Below, piece after piece: positions 1-5,494 of a stretch of DNA of 14,683 nucleotides. A program made the translations under genes and the position numbers. Where the stretch lies: contig CAAGHC010000059.1 of assembly GCA_900769565.1 (NCBI GenBank), forward strand, positions 1-14,683, given 5' to 3'. How positions within the stretch are numbered: position 1 is the first letter of the stretch; each line of letters starts with the position of its first letter. The stretch is from Clostridia bacterium (lineage in GTDB: Bacteria > Bacillota > Clostridia > Christensenellales > Borkfalkiaceae). The notes below the pieces were generated by a model. That model had not been told where the DNA came from. It did not search any database and worked only from the letters and a program-made list of their open reading frames with translations.

Positions 1-405
1 ATAAATGGTGTTAAACACTTGCTTTTGAATACCCGTATTCTCATACGCTTTTTCTTCACCTACTATTGCATGAACTTTTTCAATAACGTCAAGCGTTCTA
101 TCGTCACGATAAGAAAAGAATTCATCATCAATAAGATTGCCGTCTTTATCAATTAGAGCATAGTCAACACCCCAAGTATCTATACCAACTGATACAGGGA
201 TTTTACCTATTTCATTACATTTTTTCAACCCCTCAACTATTGAGTTAAATAAGCCCTTAATATCCCAAACAAGCTTACCGTCTTTTTGCTCTGCGCCGTT
301 CTTAAAACGATAAATTTCTTCAAGCATCATCTTGCCGTTATCCATCCAACCAAGAATGTGTCTACCACTTGATGCACCGATATCAATTGCTAAATAGTAC
401 TTCAT
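1..405 (-). CDS. rhaB: Rhamnulokinase, N-terminal part (runs off the left edge)
   Basis: FGGY-family sugar kinase that phosphorylates L-rhamnulose to L-rhamnulose-1-phosphate in cytoplasmic rhamnose catabolism. Only the first 135 residues are present; the rest lies left of position 1. The N-terminus has the ATPase phosphate-1 motif DIGASSGR (residues 8-15), a KLVWD stretch near residue 45, and GIDTWGVDYALIDKDG (about 74-89) followed by YRDDRT. The last two are characteristic of RhaB among FGGY kinases. The start is ATG with AGGAG a few bases upstream and a consensus promoter just before it. It is separated from minE by a terminator, so it is its own transcription unit; other rhamnose genes may follow outside the window. 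The family is secure. Rhamnulose specificity is inferred from motif similarity over one third of the protein. Confidence 0.88.
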   Translation of the reverse strand, partial: MKYYLAIDIGASSGRHILGWMDNGKMMLEEIYRFKNGAEQKDGKLVWDIKGLFNSIVEGLKKCNEIGKIPVSVGIDTWGVDYALIDKDGNLIDDEFFSYRDDRTLDVIEKVHAIVGEEKAYENTGIQKQVFNTIY

Positions 406-439
406 ATTTGTTCTCCTAATAATATTAAATAATATAATT

Positions 440-468
440 ATTATATATAATAACGACTGCTTTGTCAA
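440..468 (-). promoter_or_regulatory. Promoter of rhaB (consensus -35 and -10)
   Basis: On the minus strand TTGACA (468-463) is followed by a 17-nt spacer and TATAAT (445-440), a perfect match to the sigma-70/sigma-A consensus. Transcription would start near 433, giving a leader of about 28 nt that contains the AGGAG site. A 16-bp perfect palindrome, TTATTATATATAATAA (438-453), covers the -10 box and could be an operator, although such AT-rich symmetry also arises by chance. Confidence 0.85.
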
Positions 469-498
469 CGTTAATAAACAAATAAAAATTACAAAATT

Positions 499-528
499 AA
501 AAACACCGAATAGATACTCGGCGTTTTT
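499..528 (-). terminator. Terminator after minE (bidirectional in form)
   Basis: An 11-bp stem pairs AAAAACACCGA (499-509) with TCGGCGTTTTT (518-528), with one G-T pair and an 8-nt loop. The minus-strand RNA ends in a U-run, so this is the intrinsic terminator of the minDE unit. It also isolates the rhaB promoter from upstream transcription. Confidence 0.85.
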
Positions 529-573
529 AACTCAATCAAATGATTATGCGTGACATAAATAAGTAAATAATCG

Positions 574-816
574 TCAGTTATTGCTTGGTATTACTCCAAA
601 TTGTTTTACTCGTACTGCATAACAAGATATTTGGATTTTATATCTGTCGCCATGCTTTTCTAATTTAAGGTCTAAACCACTCGATAAGTCAAAATAGTCA
701 TTCAATAGTTTAATTAAATCACTTTCTATTAGTTTATTAAAATCTAAACCCAAATTTAACCTATCATTTTCTATAACGTTTTGTACCCTAACAAGTTCTG
801 ACTTTCGTTTTCTCAT
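574..816 (-). CDS. minE: MinE-like cell-division topological specificity factor
   Basis: This 80-residue protein matches the MinE pattern. A segment resembling the MinD-binding helix (VRVQNVIENDR, residues 9-19) is followed by the topological domain, with a helix around SDLIKLLNDYFDL (32-44) and a strand LDLKLEKHGDRYKIQIS (48-64). MinE stimulates MinD ATPase activity and drives Min oscillation, so that septa are inhibited near the poles. The ATG overlaps the minD stop codon as ATGA, so the two genes are translationally coupled. The protein lacks about the first 13 residues of E. coli MinE, including the amphipathic membrane-targeting segment. No start codon lies upstream in frame before a stop, so this is not an annotation error. 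Identification rests on pattern and position next to minD; overall similarity is modest. Confidence 0.8.
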   Translation of the reverse strand: MRKRKSELVRVQNVIENDRLNLGLDFNKLIESDLIKLLNDYFDLSSGLDLKLEKHGDRYKIQISCYAVRVKQFGVIPSNN

Positions 817-1601
817 ACACTCTTTCTTATCCCCCTTCTAATACTTCCGATAATGCCACTATATTTTAACGTAACGTCATAAATTTTTCTATTACCCTTA
901 CATACGTTATTTGCTAAAATTTTATACGCCTTAAAAGACTCGCAACGCTTTGGTAAAGAAAAACCACACGACAAGAATACAACGTCTTCTTCTGGCAACA
1001 CGCCAACCATGTCAGTTTTTAAAATCTGTTGCACGTCTGACGGCATCATCATCTTATCGTTCATAATTAAGTCTCCACGCGCCCTATTTAATACCAAACC
1101 TACAGAATTTAATTTATAACTCTTTAATATTGCAAGCACTTTGTCAGCATCTCTAATACTCGATAAATTTGGCGTACAAACTACAAGCGCTTCATCTGCA
1201 CATGAAACAGCCCTATGAAAACCTATATCAATGCCTGCGGGACAGTCTAAAAGAACAAAATCAAATACGGGCGAGAGATTCTCTATTAATAGTTTTAAAT
1301 TTTGACCCGTAATCTTTGCAGAATTATCACTACTACCAGATGATAAAAGATATAAATTTTTCCTTCTAGAGTCTTGAACAAGCGCCTGTTTTACCCTACA
1401 TCTGCCATCTAATACGTCAAAAATATCATAGACTACCTTATTTTCAACACCTAAAACAACGTCTAAATTGTTCAAACCAAAATCTACGTCTATTAAAACA
1501 ACCCTATAACCTAATGCAGACAGCAATATACCAAGATTTGCCGTTACAGTAGTTTTACCAACACCACCTTTACCAGAGGTGACAACAATTTTTCTAGCCA
1601 C
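813..1601 (-). CDS. minD: Septum site-determining ATPase MinD
   Basis: This 262-residue deviant Walker ATPase binds the membrane as an ATP dimer and positions the division-inhibition system. Motifs are the deviant Walker A KGGVGKTT (residues 11-18, with the signature lysines at 11 and 16 as in E. coli MinD), Walker A' DVDFGLNNLD (about 38-47), and Walker B LLDCPAGID. The C-terminus GIIGSIRRGIRKSV fits the amphipathic membrane-targeting helix. The start is taken as GTG at 1601: an AAAAGGAG site lies 7 nt upstream, and this start puts the P-loop where the family has it. The in-frame ATGs at 1622 and 1664 lack a ribosome binding site, and the latter falls in the loop of a terminator-like hairpin. 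minE follows with a 4-nt overlap. No minC is visible in the window. Confidence 0.93.
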   Translation of the reverse strand: MARKIVVTSGKGGVGKTTVTANLGILLSALGYRVVLIDVDFGLNNLDVVLGVENKVVYDIFDVLDGRCRVKQALVQDSRRKNLYLLSSGSSDNSAKITGQNLKLLIENLSPVFDFVLLDCPAGIDIGFHRAVSCADEALVVCTPNLSSIRDADKVLAILKSYKLNSVGLVLNRARGDLIMNDKMMMPSDVQQILKTDMVGVLPEEDVVFLSCGFSLPKRCESFKAYKILANNVCKGNRKIYDVTLKYSGIIGSIRRGIRKSV

Positions 1602-1608
1602 AGCCGTA

Positions 1609-1616
1609 CTCCTTTT
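1609..1616 (-). promoter_or_regulatory. Ribosome binding site that sets the minD GTG start
   Basis: AAAAGGAG on the minus strand sits 7 nt before GTG (1601-1599). It is the only good Shine-Dalgarno match near the 5' end of minD, and it lies inside the longer reading frame that would begin at 1664. This makes the longer start unlikely. Confidence 0.85.
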
Positions 1617-1630
1617 CTTCATTTTAAACA

Positions 1631-1679
1631 AAAAAATACCACATATTTTGACCCATGCAATCAAAAATAGTGGTATTTT
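1631..1679 (-). terminator. Terminator-like hairpin between the mreB-like gene and minD
   Basis: AAAATACCAC pairs with GTGGTATTTT (plus-strand arms 1633-1642 and 1670-1679). A further inner TTTTGA/TCAAAA pairing is interrupted by a small internal loop. In the minus-strand RNA the 3' arm runs into seven U residues. It ends about 15 nt before the minD ribosome binding site, so it either terminates the mreB-like transcript or works as a partial terminator (attenuator) ahead of minDE. Confidence 0.75.
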
Positions 1680-1703
1680 GTCGTTATATAAAGTTGAAAA
1701 TCT

Positions 1704-2711
1704 CTATCTGTATGCAATACAAATCTTTTTTAGAAGTTCATTATCACCAATAGCAACGCCTCCACCGAGTGCAACTGCCATTCCTCCGTTATCAGCGACG
1801 TTAATTTTCATCCCGAATTTTTCGCCATAATATTTATCAATCCCGTATACCGTTGATGCCACGCCAGAAAGATAAATGCCTGCATGCCTTATTTCTGCAG
1901 ATACTTCAGGCGGTAATTTTCTTAATACGGCCATAGCAATCTCTGCAATTTTATCATAATAAATAGATACTGGCTCTAAAATGTCCATTGCCCTAATAGA
2001 AACTGCTTTAGGATTACCCGTTTTTATCTCTCTACCATTTACAACAGTCGATAGCGCATCGTCAGATGCAAGACTACCTATTTCATTTTTCAATCGTTCC
2101 GCCGTTAAAAGTCCAATTTGTATGCCTTGATTTTCCGCAAGATAATCAATAATATCGGTTGAAATTTTATTTGCACCAAAGTTCACCGAAATTCCTGCTA
2201 TAATACCATCTAACGAAACAGCGGCAATATTAGTAACACCGCCTGCCATATCAATAATGAAACATGGTGAAGATTCAGTCAACGGAATCCTTTGCCCAAG
2301 TGCAGAAAGCACGGGTGATTCCACAAAATAAGTTTTACTAATCCCGCACGATTTAGCAACGTTTAAATATTTTTCAAGCATATCACCCGTTGCGCCACAC
2401 GGAACTGAAAAAAGTGCGTGAGGACCGGATATGCCACCTTTAATCTTAAGTTTTTTTAGGAAAGAATTTAAAAGCTCCGCAGTAACCTTTTCATTTACAA
2501 TCTCACCTTCAAATACAGGAAAAACTATTTTGGTATTCTTTGCCGTCTTACCGATAAGCTTTCTAGCATCTTCGCCAATGGCTTTAACCTCATTTTTCTC
2601 ACCCTGACTAACCGCGGCAACGGTAGGCTCACTCAAAACCATACCACTACCAAGCATATAAATATTAGTAACTGAACAATCAAGGTCTATTGCTAATTTT
2701 TCAACAGCCAT
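1704..2711 (-). CDS. Divergent MreB-like actin homologue
   Basis: This 335-residue protein has MreB length and layout. It has VLSEPTVAAV (residues 25-34, MreB-type EPSVVA), IGEDARKLIGKT (45-56), FVESPVLSALG (129-139, cf. EEPxAAAIG), DMAGGVTNIAAVSLDGI (154-170, cf. DIGGGTTEVAVISLGGI), LLTAERLKNEIGS (201-213) and IYLSGVAS (279-286). MreB filaments guide lateral wall synthesis at the membrane. Several nucleotide-binding motifs are eroded: phosphate-1 reads DLDCSVT instead of DLGTANT, and the adenosine-side LTGGGA reads LSGVAS. ATP binding or polymerisation may therefore differ, and this is likely a paralogue rather than the main MreB. No mreC or mreD lies beside it. The ATG has a GGTGGGG site 6 nt upstream. 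It lies between ppx and minD, with hairpins on both sides. The fold family is well supported; the exact role is unknown. Confidence 0.8.
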   Translation of the reverse strand: MAVEKLAIDLDCSVTNIYMLGSGMVLSEPTVAAVSQGEKNEVKAIGEDARKLIGKTAKNTKIVFPVFEGEIVNEKVTAELLNSFLKKLKIKGGISGPHALFSVPCGATGDMLEKYLNVAKSCGISKTYFVESPVLSALGQRIPLTESSPCFIIDMAGGVTNIAAVSLDGIIAGISVNFGANKISTDIIDYLAENQGIQIGLLTAERLKNEIGSLASDDALSTVVNGREIKTGNPKAVSIRAMDILEPVSIYYDKIAEIAMAVLRKLPPEVSAEIRHAGIYLSGVASTVYGIDKYYGEKFGMKINVADNGGMAVALGGGVAIGDNELLKKICIAYR

Positions 2712-2730
2712 ATATTACCCCACCAACTAA

Positions 2731-2764
2731 AAACAAACGCCGTGTTTTGCACAGCGTCGTTTTT
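2731..2764 (-). terminator. Terminator-like hairpin between ppx and the mreB-like gene
   Basis: ACGCCGTG (2737-2744) pairs with CACAGCGT (2750-2757), including one G-T pair, around a 5-nt loop. A U-rich tail follows on either strand (TTTGTTTTT on the minus strand). It ends about 20 nt before the mreB-like start codon, so that gene depends on readthrough from ppx or on a promoter inside ppx. Confidence 0.75.
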
Positions 2765-2773
2765 ACAATAAAA

Positions 2774-4288
2774 TTAAAGTATTTCGAGATTTTTCTTAAA
2801 AATCTTTCTAAAATCTGCACCGATTTCTAAAGCAGAATTGATTTCAAGAGTAGCGTCGCCGTCAACTTCGGTCTTCATTATAACCGAATCGCCCAAAATA
2901 TCACAGTTAATACCTTTAACAACAGACGACAAACTTCTATCAAGACAACTTGCTATTCGCAAAATGATACCCATTTTTCTAACTGCATCAATATCTTCAT
3001 CGTTTACCAAATCACGATATCTTGCCCAGTCAAACGGATTTATATCCTCAATAGCGGTATTAGATGCCACAAAAGATGCCATAACTAAATCTCTATGACT
3101 AATACCATAAATATTAGTGTTCAAAATTATATAACCACTGTGTTTTTCAAAGTTGTAAAAACCAACTTTTTTACCAGAATCATATAAATAAGACGCAACC
3201 TTCAATATCTTTAGATATTGTCTTGGGAATTTGTGCAATACGCGAAGTTGCTTAAATGACTGCACCGAAAGATTAACAACTTGTTCGGTATGTTTTTGGT
3301 TACAACCAAAGAAGTCAACGAGCGAATTAAGACTAAAGCCTAAAACGTCAGAAATAGGTTTATCAAGAGTAGTTGGAACTGCATAGTTAAACATTATACC
3401 CGTACGAAGTCCACTACCACTAATAACAACGTTACCAAGACTCATATACTTCTTAAACGCAGAAATCGCAGCAAGTGCACTAGGTAATATATCTGCCCTA
3501 CCGCTAGAAAGACCTTTAATTTTCTTCTTTCTGTCAAGGTCAAGCCCCTTAATCAGGTCATAAACGTGATTAAAATCGTCGTCGTTAACAACGTAATTAT
3601 GTATATTTTTAAGCGGATATTTCTTCATAATCTTTGTCATTCTGCAAAGATTTCTAAACGAACCACCCACACCTATCATTTGAACTTCAGGGTCAACGTC
3701 CTTAAGCCATTCAATACGTTTTAATTGTTCGGTAAAGAATTCTTCAACCTTAACAGCTTGTTGTGCTGGCGTCAATCCGTCCCCTGCAAACAATTCGGTC
3801 AAAGTAATCGCACCAAACGGTAACGTTTCATAGTTTAAAAGATTTCTTCTGTTGTAGTACACAATTTTGGTGCTACCACCACCGATTTCAAGAATTATCC
3901 CTTTAGGGATATCCATAGTGTTAATAACGCCACGATATACGTAAACAGCTTCTTCTTCTGCGCTCAAAACACGAAGTTTTATTCCGCAAGTTGCAGAAAC
4001 TTCATCAAGAAAACTGCGTTGGTTTTTTGCACGTCTAACAGCTGCGGTTGCAACGGCAATAATTCTTTCAATACCGTTAACGTCGCAGAGTTTTCTAAAC
4101 ATCTTTAAAGTTCTAATAGTTTCTTGAATACGCGCAGGTTTCAAAAAACCGTCGCGTTCCATTCCTTCACCTAATCTAGGTGCTTCTTTTAACTGGTCTA
4201 CAATTTGAAAATGGCCGTTATCTTTAACGTCAATCAAAAGCAGTCTTGCAGTATTCGAGCCTAAATCAATTATAGCAATTCTTTCCAA
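2774..4288 (-). CDS. Ppx/GppA-family phosphatase with degenerate HD-like C-terminal domain
   Basis: This 504-residue member of the exopolyphosphatase/pppGpp phosphohydrolase family degrades polyphosphate or the guanosine pentaphosphate alarmone in the cytoplasm. The ASKHA ATPase-like part shows IDLGSNTARLLL (residues 7-18), the conserved acidic LSAEEEA (108-114), EIGGGSTK (134-141) and SGRADILPSALAAI (262-275). The C-terminal half (about 335-500) is the HD-like domain usually attached to long family members, with LYDSGKKV (368-375) and HSGYIILN (383-390). Unusual residues: the family DIGGGSTE reads EIGGGSTK, losing its last acidic residue, and the expected LHDxG reads LYDSG, losing the metal-binding histidine. 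The start is TTG, with GGTGAT 6 nt upstream and no better start nearby. Which substrate it uses cannot be told. It has its own promoter and is the first gene of the string leading to minE. Confidence 0.85.
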   Translation of the reverse strand: MERIAIIDLGSNTARLLLIDVKDNGHFQIVDQLKEAPRLGEGMERDGFLKPARIQETIRTLKMFRKLCDVNGIERIIAVATAAVRRAKNQRSFLDEVSATCGIKLRVLSAEEEAVYVYRGVINTMDIPKGIILEIGGGSTKIVYYNRRNLLNYETLPFGAITLTELFAGDGLTPAQQAVKVEEFFTEQLKRIEWLKDVDPEVQMIGVGGSFRNLCRMTKIMKKYPLKNIHNYVVNDDDFNHVYDLIKGLDLDRKKKIKGLSSGRADILPSALAAISAFKKYMSLGNVVISGSGLRTGIMFNYAVPTTLDKPISDVLGFSLNSLVDFFGCNQKHTEQVVNLSVQSFKQLRVLHKFPRQYLKILKVASYLYDSGKKVGFYNFEKHSGYIILNTNIYGISHRDLVMASFVASNTAIEDINPFDWARYRDLVNDEDIDAVRKMGIILRIASCLDRSLSSVVKGINCDILGDSVIMKTEVDGDATLEINSALEIGADFRKIFKKNLEIL

Positions 4289-4322
4289 AGTAAATCACCG
4301 TACCATTATGTCATTTTGAATT

Positions 4323-4351
4323 ATTATAACACAAGATATTGTGTTTGTACA
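4323..4351 (-). promoter_or_regulatory. Promoter of the ppx unit with an NrdR-box-like operator in the spacer
   Basis: On the minus strand TGTACA (4351-4346) and an extended -10, TGTTATAAT (TATAAT at 4328-4323), are 17 nt apart. The spacer is filled by the inverted repeat AACACAA-GATA-TTGTGTT (4328-4345). Read on the minus strand its core is ACACAATATCTTGTGT, which fits the published NrdR box consensus acaCwAtATaTwGtgt at 15 of 16 positions. Transcription would start near 4316, about 28 nt before the TTG start codon. The promoter call is strong. The identity of the repressor is inferred from consensus only, and no second box at the usual spacing is evident. Confidence 0.75.
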
Positions 4352-4432
4352 GATGTTTTTTAAAATTTGTGCATATTTTTTCTTAATTATAATCTTTTAG
4401 ATTTATCAAATTAGCATTACTAATAGTGTTTT

Positions 4433-4462
4433 AAAAAAATATAACATTTTTCGTTATATTTT
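4433..4462 (-). terminator. Terminator downstream of the TauE/SafE pair
   Basis: AAATATAAC (4437-4445) pairs perfectly with GTTATATTT (4453-4461) around a 7-nt loop, and the minus-strand RNA continues into a U-run of seven. The stem is AT-rich and so weak, but position and tail fit the end of the tauE pair transcript, before the separate ppx promoter. Confidence 0.65.
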
Positions 4463-4488
4463 ACCAAAATAATCCAACAAAAGCACCT

Positions 4489-4537
4489 ATTTGTAAGTTA
4501 GAACAATATCTCGATTATTTGTTCAACTTGCACAAAT
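4489..4537. repeat. Long imperfect inverted repeat after the TauE/SafE pair
   Basis: Three blocks pair in order. ATTTGT (4489-4494) pairs with ACAAAT (4532-4537), AAGTT (4495-4499) with AACTT (4525-4529), and GAACAA (4501-4506) with TTGTTC (4519-4524). Short bulges and a 12-nt loop separate them, giving 17 base pairs in total. It begins 7 nt after the tauE2 stop codon. It could protect the 3' end, act as a first terminator, or be an operator; it lacks a clean U-tail on the minus strand. Confidence 0.5.
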
Positions 4538-4543
4538 CTTTTA

Positions 4544-4912
4544 TTATTTTTTAGCATGTAATTCACTATAAATTTGAAATCCAGACAACAATAGTAAAAA
4601 GCCACCGAAAAATCTTTTAAGAAGGTTCCCGTCAATGGCGCGAGCAATAAAACTACCTACAATACAAGTGATAACACCCGAAATTATGATTAAAAACACA
4701 AACCTAAAATCAATTAGTTTGTTTTTCAAATGTATTAAAAGTGCCACCACTGCCATCGGTATAAAACTTATAAGATTGATAGCCTGCGCAGTATGTTGGC
4801 TTACGTTACAAAAAATACTTAAAAGCGGTATCAAGACCGTGCCACCACCCATGCCCATTCCACCAAGTAAACCACCTGCCAAACCTACTAAACCAAACCA
4901 AACGAATTCCAT
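4544..4912 (-). CDS. TauE/SafE-family membrane protein, half-size (second of a pair)
   Basis: This is a 122-residue integral membrane protein with about four hydrophobic segments (roughly residues 3-20, 42-62, 70-92 and 99-116). The half-repeat signature GLAGGLLGGMGMGGGTVLIPLL (residues 10-31) is typical of the TauE/SafE family of putative sulfite, sulfoacetate or organic anion exporters. Family members are usually about 250 residues with two such halves fused; this is one half. An AGGAG site lies before the ATG, and the gene starts 11 nt after the partner gene stops, so they are co-transcribed and probably assemble together. The transported substrate is unknown, and there are no sulfur-metabolism genes nearby. 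Confidence 0.85.
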   Translation of the reverse strand: MEFVWFGLVGLAGGLLGGMGMGGGTVLIPLLSIFCNVSQHTAQAINLISFIPMAVVALLIHLKNKLIDFRFVFLIIISGVITCIVGSFIARAIDGNLLKRFFGGFLLLLSGFQIYSELHAKK

Positions 4913-4923
4913 TTATTCTCCTA

Positions 4924-5322
4924 TTAAAAAAACAACATTTTCCCACCAGCAATAGCCATAACAACTGCAAATATAATTACAACCCATTTCGAGGACAACT
5001 TTGAAAGCAATAATGCACCTAAAGCCCCGCCTAAAACAACACCTAATCCAACAGGTATCCCTATCTGTAAATTTAAATTGCCAAAAGCAGTATATAACAG
5101 CCCACTTAAAAGTGAAAGTGGCAATATAATAAAAATTGCAGTAGCGTGCGCCTTTTTAGGCTCTACTTTTAGCAACGAAGTTAACATAGGAACTACAATC
5201 ATTCCCCCTCCACCGCCAAATAGCCCGTTTGCCAGCCCTGCAAGAGCACCAGCTAAAACTGAAAACAAATTTTCTCTTTTTTTTGTATTTGATACTTTTT
5301 TACTATATTTTAATTTCGCCAT
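4924..5322 (-). CDS. TauE/SafE-family membrane protein, half-size (first of a pair)
   Basis: This protein of about 132 residues has a basic N-terminus (MAKLKYSKK) and then the TauE/SafE half signature GALAGLANGLFGGGGGMIVVP (residues 25-45). Three or four further hydrophobic segments follow (about 61-80, 87-105 and 112-131). Together with the next gene it makes a full-length transporter in two pieces. The two genes are distinct half-repeats, each with its own glycine-rich motif and start codon, so this does not look like one gene broken by a frameshift. The start is uncertain. ATG at 5322 is preferred because it begins with the charged segment. An in-frame ATG at 5355 would add 11 residues. 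Neither has a Shine-Dalgarno site. The gene is divergent from the large surface protein gene. Confidence 0.8.
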   Translation of the reverse strand: MAKLKYSKKVSNTKKRENLFSVLAGALAGLANGLFGGGGGMIVVPMLTSLLKVEPKKAHATAIFIILPLSLLSGLLYTAFGNLNLQIGIPVGLGVVLGGALGALLLSKLSSKWVVIIFAVVMAIAGGKMLFF

Positions 5323-5398
5323 AATACTATTTTGAGCAAGAAAAATTAAAAACATTAGAAAAAAAGTAAAAAAAAGAAAATAAAGTCTGTCCGTACGG

Positions 5399-5427
5399 TT
5401 GATTTTTGCTTTAAAATAATATATAAT
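5399..5427 (+). promoter_or_regulatory. Promoter of the large surface lipoprotein gene
   Basis: TTGATT (5399-5404), a 17-nt spacer and a perfect TATAAT (5422-5427) predict a start near 5434 and a leader of about 60 nt. The perfect palindrome CCGTACGG (5391-5398) abuts the -35 box and could be a regulator site. The A/G-rich tract at about 5338-5385 upstream resembles an UP-element-like region. Nothing else is seen in this intergenic stretch. Confidence 0.75.
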
Positions 5428-5494
5428 TAGTTCAATGTGTGTTTATATTGTTTACGCGCATGAGAAATAAAGGTATTTAATCAAAAGGTGAATT

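Noticed and set aside
1602..1664. N-terminal extension of MinD by 21 residues (ATG at 1664, also ATG at 1622)
   Set aside because: No ribosome binding site at either ATG. The first ATG lies in the loop of a terminator-like hairpin, and the GTG at 1601 has AAAAGGAG 7 nt upstream and puts the P-loop at family positions 11-18.
2838..3098. Plus-strand open frame of 86 codons opposite ppx
   Set aside because: Low-complexity antisense shadow of a conserved gene, with no ribosome binding site or family motif. The same holds for the other frames opposite minD, tauE, recR, ybaB and dnaX and those inside the surface protein gene.
574..4288. Possible defence or conflict system built from ppx, MreB-like, MinD and MinE
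   Set aside because: All four are conserved housekeeping families with normal lengths and no effector, nuclease, toxin or mobile-element gene nearby.
4400..4432. Small inverted repeat ATTAG-CATTA-CTAAT upstream of ppx
   Set aside because: Only 5-bp AT-rich arms; expected by chance in this composition and with no associated signal.
5338..5385. Purine-rich A/G tract between tauE and the surface protein gene as a special element
   Set aside because: Most simply an AT-rich intergenic or UP-like region; no repeat unit or clear structure.
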